This document shows positions 1 to 8,833 of a stretch of 64,000 nt of DNA, piece by piece. Both the position numbers and the translations under genes were made by a program. The notes beneath the pieces were generated by a model. The model was given only the letters and a program-made list of their open reading frames with translations. It made no database searches and had not been told where the DNA came from. The DNA comes from Tsukamurella sp. PLM1 (GTDB lineage Bacteria; Actinomycetota; Actinomycetes; Mycobacteriales; Mycobacteriaceae), in assembly GCF_023168325.1 (NCBI RefSeq), contig NZ_AP025688.1, positions 620,001 through 684,000 of the forward strand. Reading direction: 5' to 3'. Positions within the stretch are counted from its first letter, which is position 1, and the number at the start of each line of letters is the position of its first letter.

Positions 1-5
1 TATCG

Positions 6-1163
6 ATGAGTCTCACCGCCGATGAACAGCAGATGGTCGATCTGGTCGCCGATTTCGTGGACCAGCGGGTCGCCCCGCGCGTCCGCGAGTTCGAGCAGGA
101 CGACATCTATCCCGAGGAGTTCATCGAGGAGATGAAGGAGCTGGGCTTCTTCGGGCTCCTCGCCCCGGCCGAGTTCGGCGGCGTCGACGTGAGCACCGAG
201 TGCTTCTCGCGCGTCACCGAGGAGCTCGCGCGCGGCTGGATGAGCCTGGCAGGCGCCGTGGGCGGTCACTCCGTGATCACCTACCTGATCCGCACGTTCG
301 GCACGGACGAGCAGAAGACCAAGTACCTGCCGAAGATGGCCACCGGTGAGATCCGCGCGACCATGGCGCTCACCGAGCCCAGCGGCGGCTCGGATCTGCA
401 GGGCATGCGCACCTACGCCACCAAGGGCGAGGACGGCCAGTGGTCGATCAACGGCAGCAAGACCTGGATCTCCAACGCCGCGCACTCCAGCCTGTTCGGC
501 CTGCTGTGCATCACCGACCGCGACGCGAAGCCCTCCCACAAGGGCATGAGCGTGATCCTGGTCGAGCCCGGCGAGGGCTTCCTCATCTCGAAGAAGCTCC
601 CCAAGCTGGGCTACCGCGGCGTCGAGGCCTGTGAGCTGGTCTTCTCCGGCCGCAAGGTGGGCGACGACGCGATACTGGGCGGCGTGCCGAACAACGGTTG
701 GGCGCACATGATGCGTGGGCTCGAGATGGGCCGCATCCAGGTGGCCTCCCGCGCCCTCGGCGTGGGCCAGGCCTCGCTGAACGCCGCCGTCAAGTACGCG
801 CAGGAACGCGAGTCCTTCGGCAAGCCGATCTGGAAGCACCAGTCGGTGGGCAACCTGCTCGCCGACATGGCGGTCAAGCAGCAGGCCGCGCGCCTGCTCA
901 CCGCCGATGCGGCGCAGAAGCTCGACCGCGGCGAGCGGGCCGACATGGAGGCCGGTATGGCGAAGCTCTTCGCCTCGGAGGCCGCGATGCAGATCGCGCT
1001 CGACGCCATCCGCGTGCACGGCGGCTACGGCTACTCCAAGGAGTACGACGTGGAGCGCTACTTCCGCGACGCCCCGCTGATGATCGTCGGCGAGGGCACG
1101 AACGAGATCCAGCGCAACGTGATCGCCGCGCAGCTGATCGCCCGGAACAAGGTGGCACTCTGA
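6..1163 (+). CDS. Acyl-CoA dehydrogenase
   Basis: FAD-dependent enzyme that introduces the alpha,beta double bond into an acyl-CoA and passes electrons to ETF. At 385 residues it has the usual family length and all parts: an N-terminal helical domain, the flavin-contact stretch TEPSGGSD at about 122-130, and near the C-terminus GEGTNEIQR, where the glutamate at about 363 sits at the position of the catalytic base of medium-chain enzymes. The start ATG lies five bases into the window, so no ribosome site can be judged and upstream operon genes may be missing. Its TGA overlaps the ATG of the thiolase gene, so the two are probably translationally coupled and work in one beta-oxidation-like sequence. 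The true acyl substrate is unknown. Confidence 0.93.
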   Translation: MSLTADEQQMVDLVADFVDQRVAPRVREFEQDDIYPEEFIEEMKELGFFGLLAPAEFGGVDVSTECFSRVTEELARGWMSLAGAVGGHSVITYLIRTFGTDEQKTKYLPKMATGEIRATMALTEPSGGSDLQGMRTYATKGEDGQWSINGSKTWISNAAHSSLFGLLCITDRDAKPSHKGMSVILVEPGEGFLISKKLPKLGYRGVEACELVFSGRKVGDDAILGGVPNNGWAHMMRGLEMGRIQVASRALGVGQASLNAAVKYAQERESFGKPIWKHQSVGNLLADMAVKQQAARLLTADAAQKLDRGERADMEAGMAKLFASEAAMQIALDAIRVHGGYGYSKEYDVERYFRDAPLMIVGEGTNEIQRNVIAAQLIARNKVAL

Positions 1164-2392
1164 TGGCGGCCGTCAACGGCCTGCGCCGGGCCGCCATCGT
1201 GGCGCCGACGCGCACTGCGGTCGGGACCTTCGGCGGCGCACTGAAAGACCTCCCCGTCGAGGACCTGGGCGGCGCCGTGGTCAAGGCCGTCGTGGAGCGC
1301 TCGGGCATCGACCCGTCCCGCATCGACGACGTGGTCTTCGCGCAGTCCTACGCCAACTCCGAGGTCCCGTGCGTCGGGCGCTGGCTCGCGCTCAACTCGG
1401 GCCTGCCCATCGAGGTCCCCGGCATGCAGCTGGACCGACGGTGCGGTGGCGGGCTTCAGGCCCTCATCACGGGCGCCATGATGGTCCAGACCGGCGGCGC
1501 CGACGCGGTGCTCGCTGGCGGTGTGGAGTCGATGAGCCGGATCGAGTACTACACGACCACCAATCGGTGGGGCGCCCGCGCCGGGACCGTCCAGCTCTAC
1601 GACCGCCTCGACCGCGGCCGCGAGCGCAGCCAGCCCGTCTGGCGGTTCGGCGAGATCAGCGGCATGATCGAGACCGCCGACAACCTGGCCGTGGACTACG
1701 GCATCACCCGCGAGGCATCGGATGCGTGGGCCGCGCAGAGCCAGCAGCGCGCCGCCGCCGCATGGAACGAGGGCCGTTTCGCCGACGAGGTGATCCCCGT
1801 GGAAGTGCCGCAGCGCAAGGGCGATCCGCTCGTCTTCGACCGTGACCAGGGTGTCCGTGCCGAGTCCACCGTCGAGTCGCTCGGCAAGCTCCGCGCGATC
1901 GGCACGTCGGGCACCGTCACCGCCGGCAACTCCAGTCAGCAGAACGATGCGGCCGCCGGCATGCTGATCGTGGCCGAGGACCAGCTCGACGCGCTGGGCC
2001 TCGAACCGATCGGCTACCTGACCGGATGGGCGGCCGCGGGCTGCGAGCCGTCGCGTATGGGCATCGGGCCCGTGCCCGCCGTGCAGCGGCTCGCCGCGCG
2101 CAGCGGCCACGAGTCGGCGAAGGCCCTGCTGGAGAAGCAGGACCTGGTCGAGCTGAACGAGGCTTTCGCGACGCAGGTCCTCGCCGTGCTCGAGGGCTGG
2201 GACTTCCGCGACGCGGACAGGATCAACGTCAACGGGTCCGGCATCTCGCTCGGCCACCCGATCGGCGCCACCGGCGCCCGGATGGTGACGACGATGCTGC
2301 ACGAGCTCAAGCGCCGCGGCGGCGGCTCCGGCCTCGCCACGATGTGCATCGGCGGCGGCCAGGGCCTCGCGGCGACCTTCGAGAGCGCTTAG
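1163..2392 (+). CDS. Thiolase (acetyl-CoA acetyltransferase family)
   Basis: Thiolytic cleavage of a 3-ketoacyl-CoA (or the reverse condensation). The reading frame is open far upstream, but the ATG at 1163 overlapping the acyl-CoA dehydrogenase stop gives a normal 409-residue thiolase. The nucleophilic cysteine is in DRRCGGG (about C94), the active-site histidine in the [17 protein letters not shown] block, and the second cysteine in MCIGGGQG (about C395). The usual CGSG around the first cysteine reads CGGG here, a common variant in degradative thiolases. Together with the dehydrogenase upstream and the CoA ligase downstream it forms the activation-oxidation-cleavage core of the first operon. 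Confidence 0.93.
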   Translation: MAAVNGLRRAAIVAPTRTAVGTFGGALKDLPVEDLGGAVVKAVVERSGIDPSRIDDVVFAQSYANSEVPCVGRWLALNSGLPIEVPGMQLDRRCGGGLQALITGAMMVQTGGADAVLAGGVESMSRIEYYTTTNRWGARAGTVQLYDRLDRGRERSQPVWRFGEISGMIETADNLAVDYGITREASDAWAAQSQQRAAAAWNEGRFADEVIPVEVPQRKGDPLVFDRDQGVRAESTVESLGKLRAIGTSGTVTAGNSSQQNDAAAGMLIVAEDQLDALGLEPIGYLTGWAAAGCEPSRMGIGPVPAVQRLAARSGHESAKALLEKQDLVELNEAFATQVLAVLEGWDFRDADRINVNGSGISLGHPIGATGARMVTTMLHELKRRGGGSGLATMCIGGGQGLAATFESA

Positions 2393-2446
2393 GACACAAC
2401 AGAACAACTGCGGCTCGCACCGCGCGGGCGGAAGGAGATCGACGCT

Positions 2447-3798
2447 GTGGCGCCGACAGTGCAGCCCCACTCGGAGAACGTGTGGAGCGAGATCGAGACC
2501 CTGCCGCCCGCGCAGATCGCGGAGGTGCAGAACGAGGCTCTGCGCGAGCAACTCGCGTACGTCGCCGCGCACAGCGAGTTCTACCGGCGCACGTTCGCCG
2601 AGGCGGGCGTCGACCCGTTGGCCGTGCGCACCACGGCCGACCTGGCCGCGCTTCCCTTCACGGAGAAGCAGCAGTTGCGCGATTCGCTCGCCGAGCGCCG
2701 CCCGCTCGGGCTGCACCAGGCTGTGGCCGATGCCGACATCGTGCAGATCCAGGCATCGTCGGGCACCACCGGCAGCCCGTCGTACGTGGGCCTGACCCGC
2801 TCCGATGTGGCGCTGTGGTCCGAGCTCGGCGCCCGCGCCCTGTACGCGAACGGCTTCCGCCCGGGAGATCGGCTGCTGCACGGCTTCGGCATGAGCAAGG
2901 GCTTCGTCGGCGGCATCCCGATCCTGCAGATGGCCCAGTACATGGGCATCGTCGACATCCCGATCGGGGCCGAGGCCGGCGCTGATCGGCTGCTGCGGGT
3001 CCAGGCCGACCAGCGGCCGAACCTCCTGATCGGCACCCCGAACTTCCTGGCCTACCTGGCGGAGCAGGCACCGTCGATCGTGGGGCTTCACGCCCGTGAC
3101 CTGGGCGTGCGCGCCATCTCCGTCGGTGGCGAACCCGGCGGCGGCCTGCCCGCCACCCGCGACAAGATCGAGGGCCTGTGGGGCGCCTCGTCGCGGGAGA
3201 TGCTGGGCGGCACCGACATCGGCTGCGTCTACTGGGGCGAGTGCGAGGCCCAGGACGGCATGCACTACCACTCGCCGGACCTGCTGGTCGTCGAGCTGAT
3301 CGACCCCGAGACCGGCGAGGTCAAGCCCGCGGTCGAGGGCGCGCACGGCGAACTGGTGTACACTGCGCTCCGCCGGCAGGCCTCCCCGCTCGTCCGCTTC
3401 CGCACCCGCGACCACGTGGTCGTCACCGGGACCGACTGCTCCTGCGGCCGTACCGGTTACAAAGTGCGGTGCGTCGGACGCACCGACGACATGCTGATCG
3501 TCCGCGGCATCAACCTGTTCCCGTCGGCGGTCAAGCAGCTCGTCGCCGAGTTCGAGCCCGTCGCCACCGGGAGATGCGCATCCGCGCAGACTTCGAGGGC
3601 CACTCCACGCAGCAGCCCTTGCAGCTGGTCGTCGAGTACGCCGACGGCGTGGGCGAGTCCGCGCGGGCGCAACTGGCGGCCGACGTCGAGTCGCGCGTGC
3701 GATCGGCGCTGGGCGTCAAGGTCGTGGTGAACCTGGTGCCGGAGCTGACGCTGAAACGCCCGGACCACGTCAAGGTCAACCTGATCGAGCGCGTCTGA
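2447..3798 (+). CDS. PaaK-type phenylacetate-CoA ligase-like enzyme (frameshifted)
   Basis: AMP-forming acyl-CoA synthetase related to phenylacetate-CoA ligase: it would activate a carboxylic acid with ATP and CoA. The GTG start is preceded by AAGGAG. The AMP-binding P-loop SSGTTGSP lies at about residues 104-111 and the C-terminal hinge appears as GRTDDMLIVRG. The first frame runs to about 3570, where an A-GGG-A run seems to lack one G. The C-terminal domain then continues in another frame and ends in VNLIERV at 3798. With one base restored the protein would be about 450 residues, normal for PaaK. Its stop overlaps the next start. The acid it activates is unknown; the aromatic-acid-type transporters nearby are suggestive only. 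Confidence 0.85.
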
Positions 3799-4124
3799 TG
3801 GCAGAGCAGAGCCGCGCGCAACGGCTGATCGGCGACCTCGCACCCAAGCTCGCCCAGCTCACCGACGACGTGCTCTTCGGCGATGTCTGGGCCCGGCCCG
3901 GGCTCTCGCCGCGGGACCGCAGCCTGATCACAGTCACGTCCCTGATCACCCAGAGCCGCCCGGAGCAGCTCCACGGGCACCTGGGGCGCGCGCTCGACAA
4001 CGGCCTCACCGAGGACGAACTCGTCGAGGCGATCACTCATGTGGCCTTCTACGCCGGGTGGCCCGCAGCGGTCTCCGCCCTGGGCACCCTCAGAGCCGTG
4101 CTCGAGGAGCAGTCGGGGGCCTGA
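3798..4124 (+). CDS. Carboxymuconolactone decarboxylase (CMD) family protein
   Basis: 108-residue all-helical protein with the CMD signature: LSPRDRSLITVTSLI, then EQLHGHLGRALDNGLTEDEL, then EAITHVAFYAGWPAA. The conserved histidine in the H-x-A-FYAGWP segment is present. The CxxC pair of AhpD peroxidases is absent, so a lactone/decarboxylase-like or unknown role is more likely than a thiol peroxidase. ATG overlaps the ligase stop (TGATG), making it the last gene of the first operon, which ends at a strong hairpin. A specific reaction cannot be assigned from the sequence. Confidence 0.85.
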   Translation: MAEQSRAQRLIGDLAPKLAQLTDDVLFGDVWARPGLSPRDRSLITVTSLITQSRPEQLHGHLGRALDNGLTEDELVEAITHVAFYAGWPAAVSALGTLRAVLEEQSGA

Positions 4125-4142
4125 CGTCCGAGACGACGAAGG

Positions 4143-4166
4143 GGGTGTCCGGTTCTCCGGACACCC
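4143..4166. terminator. Rho-independent-type terminator
   Basis: Perfect 10-bp stem GGGTGTCCGG / CCGGACACCC with a TTCT loop, followed by TTTCT on the + strand. It lies 18 bases after the CMD stop and between convergent genes, so it can end the first operon and possibly the opposing transporter transcript as well. Confidence 0.85.
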
Positions 4167-4183
4167 TTTCTCGTGCGCGAACG

Positions 4184-5523
4184 CTACGCGGCGGCCCTCT
4201 CCGGGACGGGCGCCGCCTGGTCCGCCTTCTCCGCCGGGGACTTGGGGATCAGCAGGGTCACCACCACGAGGACGAGCGTGGGGATCGCGAAGCTCGCGAA
4301 GCTCCACTTCGTGCCGAGATCGGCATTGAGCACCCATGCGCCGAGCATCGGCCCGAGGATCGAGCCGAACCTGCCGAGGCCGATGGCGACGCCCAGCGCG
4401 GTGCCGCGCAGCGCCACCGGGTAGAAGGCGCCGATGAAGCCGTAGGTCATCACATTCGCGCCGACGGTGCCGATGCCCGCGATGCCGATCGTCAGCATGA
4501 GCAGGCCCGTGGGCAGGTTGAAGCTCATCACCACCAGCGCGAGGAAGCCGAGGAAGTACGCGGGGGCGATCACGCGCCGCGGCGTGAACCTGTCGGCGAG
4601 GGCGGACCACCCGACCAGGCCGATGAGCGTGCCGATCTGCATCACGAGCATGAACTGCAGCGCCGAGCCCAGCGAGTACCCCGCGCTGCGCATGATCTCG
4701 GGCAGCCAGGTGTTGAGCCCGTAGATCACGATGTTGATCAGCATGCTGGCGGCGATGAACATGACGGTCGCCAGCCAGTACCGCTGGGAGACGACCGCGC
4801 GGTACCCGCCCGCGGATTCGGCGCCCTGCGCGAGGTCGCGCTGCTCCTGCAGCTCGGCCACGATCGCGTCGAAGTCGACCGCGTAGCGCTGCGAGACAGC
4901 GCGGGCTTCGTCCATCCGGTTCTTCGAGACCAGCCAGCTGACCGACTCGGGGAGGTGGAACCACATCAGCGGCACGATCACGAGGAAGACGCCCGCCGTG
5001 TAGTACATCGGGCGCCAACCGTGATCGGGGATGACCCGCAGCGCGAGGGCGAGCAGAGGACGGTTCCGACCGCGTAGCCCGACATCGTCAGGCCGTTGTA
5101 CAGCTGCCGGTGATCGCGCGGAGCGAACTCCATGGCGAGCATCAGCGCGAGCGGGAGCACGCCGCCGAGGCCGATGCCCGCGAGGAAACGGCACACGCCC
5201 ATGAACAACGGCGAGGTGGCGAACCCACAGGCCACCGAGGCCAGTGAGAACCAGGTGACGCCGATGAGCATGAGCCTGCGGCGGCCGACGAGGTCCGCAA
5301 GGCGGCCCACGGTCAGGAATCCGACCATCAGGCCGACGAGCGTCCAGCTGCCGATGGCGCCGGCGGTGGTCTTCGACAGTTCCCAGCCGGGTTCCTTGAG
5401 GAGACTGGGGACGGTGGCGCCGTAGACGATGAGGTCGTAGCCGTCGGCGACGATCGCCAGCAGGCAGAGCCCCACCACCCAGAGGCCGCTGCGCGGCGTG
5501 CCGGAAGCGTTCGAATCGGACAT
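4184..5523 (-). CDS. MFS transporter, aromatic acid:H+ symporter (AAHS) type (frameshifted)
   Basis: Twelve-helix proton symporter of the family that imports aromatic and related acids (PcaK, BenK). The diagnostic ADGYDLIVYGA stretch in helix 1, the loop GRLADLVGRRR after helix 2 and helix-5 RFLAGIGLGG are all visible. The ATG at 5523 has AGGAG six bases upstream; an in-frame start at 5613 lacks this. The N-terminal part reads through GTVLCS near 5060, and the rest continues in another frame from ALALRVIPDHGW, so one base is missing near 5055. With repair the protein is about 445 residues. It is divergent from the PrpD gene and probably brings in the substrate of this cluster. Confidence 0.87.
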
Positions 5524-5609
5524 GTCGTACTCCTGGAGTCGTCCCGGACACGTCGCCGGGGAGAGGGTGAATCCCACTGGAACGGAGCTTGACCGCCAAG
5601 CGAGATAGA

Positions 5610-5626
5610 TCATATATTACATATGA
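5610..5626. promoter_or_regulatory. AT-rich palindrome, candidate operator
   Basis: TCATAT-ATTAC-ATATGA, a perfect 6-bp inverted repeat in a short AT-rich patch between the divergent transporter and PrpD genes. Similar sites occur at 15717, 24095, 24203 and 30872, all in front of catabolic genes. It may bind a GntR-type regulator; this is inferred from repetition and position only. Confidence 0.5.
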
Positions 5627-5688
5627 CAGTGGTGCGGGTCACTATCTCGGGGCCTGAAGCACCGTCGCCCTACTGAAAGGACGGGTGG

Positions 5689-7101
5689 ATGCCGGACGCG
5701 CGCACCTTCCCCGAACCCATGCCCGCGCTCGTGCGGATGATCCTGGACACGCGGTACGAGGACCTTCCGGAATCCGTTCTGCGGCATGCCCGGTACACCC
5801 TGCTCGACGGCATGGGAGTGATGATCGGCGGCTCGGGCATGGACGGCATCCCGGAGATCGTGGAACTGGTCACGGAGAAGGGCGGCGCCCCGCAGACGCC
5901 GCTGCCGTTCTACGGCGGTGCCTACCCTGCGTCAGAGGTGGCGCTCGCCCTCGGCCCCATGCCGCGCGCCATGGACTGCGGCGACCTGCACGAGGAGGCC
6001 GGGCACGTCAGCGAGTACATCGTGTCCAGCCTGCTCGCCGCCACCGGTCTGCGCGAGAGCCCGGTGACCGGCGAGGAGTTCCTGGCGGCCACCGTCGTCG
6101 GGCAGGAGGTGCTGATCCGTCTGGGCTCCGCGTACAAGGTGATCAGCACGGCCATCCCCAACGGGGACTGCGGCGGGCACTACATCTTCGGCGCCGTCGC
6201 ATCGATCGGCCGGCTGCTGAACCTCACCCACGAGCAGCTCGAGAACGCGATGGGCATCGCGCGCACCATGACCCAGCCGCACACGATGGGCATCTACGCA
6301 CCCGCGACGCTCATGGTGCGCGTTCACCACGGACTCGTCTCGCAGGCCGCGATCACCTGTGTTCAGCTGGCGCTCAAGGGGATCACCGGCCCGCGGGAGC
6401 AAGTGTTGACCGGCCCGAAGGGCTTCTTCTCCAGCGTCCGCTGGGACATCGACCCGTCGGGCGTGGTGGAGGGGCTCGGCACGCAGTGGGTCATGGAGAA
6501 CATCACCACCAAGGGCTACAGCGCCTGCTACTTCTCGCACAGCTCCATCGACGGGATCATCGACCAGATGGCCAAGGGCGGCTTCGGGCCCGGCGACATC
6601 GCGACGGTCCATATCGCCGTCTCGCCGTCCGGGTGGGACGCGGTCTGCGAGCCCGTCGAGAAGAAGTGGGCCCCGGTGACGGTGCCCGAGCTGCAGTTCA
6701 GCCTGCCGTTCGCCGTCGCGAGCGCGGCGCACGACCGGACCGTCTTCCTCCAGACCTACGAACCGGAGGCCTCGAACCGGCCCGAGGTGCGCGAGCTGAT
6801 GACGCGGATCTCGTCCGAGCGGGATCCGCAGGTCTCCGACTGGGGCTGCCGCATGACGACGACCTTGCACGACGGTCGCGTGTTCACCGACGAATACGTG
6901 TACGTCAAGGGGCATCCCGCGAATCCGTTCGACGGGGCCGACTTCGTCGCGAAATTCCGGCAGTGCGTACCGTATTCGATCCTGCCGCTCAGCGAGGACG
7001 TGATCGAGCAGATGATCCGCGACGTCCTGGCGCTGGAGAAGTCGTCGAACGTCGTCGATACCCTGCTCGTTCCGCTCCTGCCGGCGCAGGCCTCCGTATG
7101 A
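5689..7101 (+). CDS. MmgE/PrpD family protein
   Basis: 470-residue member of the MmgE/PrpD fold family, which includes 2-methylcitrate dehydratase and cis-aconitate decarboxylase. The N-terminal helical part (RMILDTRYEDLPESVLRHARYTLLDG) and the C-terminal lid domain (ITTKGYSACYFSHSSIDGI) are both present, full length. GAAAGGA lies eight bases upstream of the ATG. Its stop overlaps the start of an SDR gene (ATGA). In a catabolic operon it most likely dehydrates or decarboxylates a small polycarboxylic acid, but sequence alone does not separate these options. A second, divergent copy lies at 21101-22490. Confidence 0.9.
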   Translation: MPDARTFPEPMPALVRMILDTRYEDLPESVLRHARYTLLDGMGVMIGGSGMDGIPEIVELVTEKGGAPQTPLPFYGGAYPASEVALALGPMPRAMDCGDLHEEAGHVSEYIVSSLLAATGLRESPVTGEEFLAATVVGQEVLIRLGSAYKVISTAIPNGDCGGHYIFGAVASIGRLLNLTHEQLENAMGIARTMTQPHTMGIYAPATLMVRVHHGLVSQAAITCVQLALKGITGPREQVLTGPKGFFSSVRWDIDPSGVVEGLGTQWVMENITTKGYSACYFSHSSIDGIIDQMAKGGFGPGDIATVHIAVSPSGWDAVCEPVEKKWAPVTVPELQFSLPFAVASAAHDRTVFLQTYEPEASNRPEVRELMTRISSERDPQVSDWGCRMTTTLHDGRVFTDEYVYVKGHPANPFDGADFVAKFRQCVPYSILPLSEDVIEQMIRDVLALEKSSNVVDTLLVPLLPAQASV

Positions 7102-7823
7102 GCGGGGAGTTCGACGGCCAGGTCGCCGTCATCACCGGTGGCGCGGGCGGCATGGGTGCCGAGGTCGCGGCGCGGCTCCTCGCGGAGGGTGCGCGGGTCT
7201 TCTGCGTGGACCTCGCGCAGCCGAAGGTCGACGGTGCCGTCGGCGTGCCCTGCGATATCAGCGACCCGTCCGCCGTCTGCCAGGCGGGGGAGTACGTCCT
7301 GGAGCAGGCGGGTCGCGTCGATCACCTGGTGAACGCCGCCGGGCTGGTGAGCACGACGCGCCCCGTCGAGGCCATCTCGGACGAGGAGTGGAAGCGCCTC
7401 CTGGGGGTGAACCTCGACGGTGCCTTCTACTGGACCCGCGCGGTCATCCCGGCGATGAAGGAGCAGGGACGCGGCAAGATCGTCAACGTCTCCTCCCGTG
7501 CCGGCCGCACGCTGGGCAACTTCGCGGGCGCGCACTACGCGGCCGCCAAGGCGGCGATCCTGGGGCTGACCCGGCAGGTGGCCCTTGAGGCCGCACCCCA
7601 CGGCGTGTACGTCAACGCCATCGCCCCGGGCCTGGTGCGCACGCCGATGCTGAGCGGATCCGTGGCGGACGAGCGGGTGGAGGAGTTCCGCCTCGCCACT
7701 CCACTGCGCCGGATCGGGACGCCTTCGGACATAGCGGATCTCGTGCTGTTCCTGCTGTCGCCCAAGTCCGACTTCATCACCGGAGCCACTGTCGACATCA
7801 ACGGCGGCGACCTCATCCTCTAG
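7098..7823 (+). CDS. SDR family NAD(P)-dependent oxidoreductase
   Basis: Classical short-chain dehydrogenase of 241 residues. The cofactor motif TGGAGGMGA is at about 13-21, the NAA motif follows at the end of strand 4 (LVNAAGLV), and the catalytic residues are Ser in VNVSSRAG and the YAAAK tyrosine and lysine. The C-terminal GATVDINGG is typical. ATG lies inside the preceding stop (ATGA), so it is co-translated with the PrpD protein. An acidic residue after strand 2 (FCVDLAQ) suggests NAD(H). Probable role: oxidation of a hydroxy-acid or hydroxyacyl-CoA intermediate. Confidence 0.93.
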   Translation: MSGEFDGQVAVITGGAGGMGAEVAARLLAEGARVFCVDLAQPKVDGAVGVPCDISDPSAVCQAGEYVLEQAGRVDHLVNAAGLVSTTRPVEAISDEEWKRLLGVNLDGAFYWTRAVIPAMKEQGRGKIVNVSSRAGRTLGNFAGAHYAAAKAAILGLTRQVALEAAPHGVYVNAIAPGLVRTPMLSGSVADERVEEFRLATPLRRIGTPSDIADLVLFLLSPKSDFITGATVDINGGDLIL

Positions 7824-7879
7824 CGCACGACGGTGGCCGGAATCCCTGCCGCACTGCATCTCGACACAAGGAGTGACAC

Positions 7880-8770
7880 ATGTTGGAATTCACCGATCGC
7901 GTCGCGATCGTCACCGGAGCGGGTCGCGGGCTCGGCGCCTCGCACGCCAAGCTCCTCGCGGCCCGAGGCGCCGCCGTCGTCGTGAACGACCTCGGCGGAT
8001 CCGCGGTGGGCTCGGGCTCGAGCGCGACGCCGGCCGAGGAGGTTGTCGCGGAGATCGTCGCCGCCGGCGGGCGGGCCGTGGCCAATGTCGATTCCGTCTC
8101 CGAGAACCCGGAGGGCATCGTCGGCACGGCACTCGAGGCCTTCGGCCGGCTCGACGTCGTCGTGAACAACGCGGGCATCAACCAGGTCCACGAGTTCGGC
8201 CCCGGCGTCATGGATTCGCTGCGGCGCCACATGGAGGTCCACTTCTTCGGCATGGCCGGGGTGACCGCGGCGGCGTGGCCGCACCTGGTGGCGAGCGGTG
8301 CGGGCCGCGTCGTCAACACCACGTCGCCGACGCTCATCGGCTTCCCGCAGCAGACCCCGTACGTGTCCGCCAAGGGCGCGATCTTCGCGTTCACGCGGAC
8401 GCTGGCCTTCGAGGCACAGGAGGTGGGGATCAAGGTCAACGCGATCGCGCCTACGGCCGCTACCCGGATGTCGGACGAGGCGGACCTGCCGGAGGAGTTC
8501 AAGCAGTTCATGCGCGACAATCTGCCCACGTCGCTGGTCAGCCCGGTCGTCGCCTACCTTGCGCACGCGGACTGTGCGGTCAACGGCGAGGTACTGCAGG
8601 CGCAGGGCGGCGAAGTGCAGCGTCTGGTGCTCGGCTTCAACGAGGGCTTCGCGAGCAAGGACCTCACGCCGGAGCTGGTGCAACAGCACATCGAGGAGAT
8701 CCTCGACCCCTCGACCCACACGCCGTTCGCCACGATCGACAAGCAGGACCTCTCCGCCGTCGGGAAGTAG
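7880..8770 (+). CDS. SDR family oxidoreductase, 3-hydroxyacyl-CoA dehydrogenase-like
   Basis: 296-residue SDR with TGAGRGLGASHAKLLAARGA and the insertion VVNDLGGSAVGSGSS, a feature of the FOX2/HSD17B4-like group that oxidises 3-hydroxyacyl-CoAs. NNAGI follows strand 4; Ser in NTTSPT and the YVSAK Tyr/Lys complete the active site. It has an extra C-terminal tail of about 50 residues compared with small SDRs. AAGGAG is seven bases before the ATG. It is separated by 56 bases from the previous SDR and ends just before a strong terminator, so it closes the PrpD-SDR-SDR operon. Confidence 0.92.
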   Translation: MLEFTDRVAIVTGAGRGLGASHAKLLAARGAAVVVNDLGGSAVGSGSSATPAEEVVAEIVAAGGRAVANVDSVSENPEGIVGTALEAFGRLDVVVNNAGINQVHEFGPGVMDSLRRHMEVHFFGMAGVTAAAWPHLVASGAGRVVNTTSPTLIGFPQQTPYVSAKGAIFAFTRTLAFEAQEVGIKVNAIAPTAATRMSDEADLPEEFKQFMRDNLPTSLVSPVVAYLAHADCAVNGEVLQAQGGEVQRLVLGFNEGFASKDLTPELVQQHIEEILDPSTHTPFATIDKQDLSAVGK

Positions 8771-8788
8771 TCTTCCGCTGCGATCCGA

Positions 8789-8822
8789 AGATCCCGGTGG
8801 GGCGTGTGCTCCACCGGGATCT
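8789..8822. terminator. Bidirectional hairpin terminator
   Basis: Perfect 12-bp stem AGATCCCGGTGG / CCACCGGGATCT with a 10-base loop, between the convergent SDR and aldehyde dehydrogenase genes. There is no long T tract, as is usual in high-GC actinobacteria. Confidence 0.8.
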
Positions 8823-8833
8823 CGTCCCTCTGG

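Noticed and set aside
1058..3415. 785-codon open frame on the minus strand
   Set aside because: It is antisense to thiolase and ligase genes with clear family motifs; its product is low-complexity (Ala/Gly/Arg/His-rich), as expected for GC-rich shadow frames.
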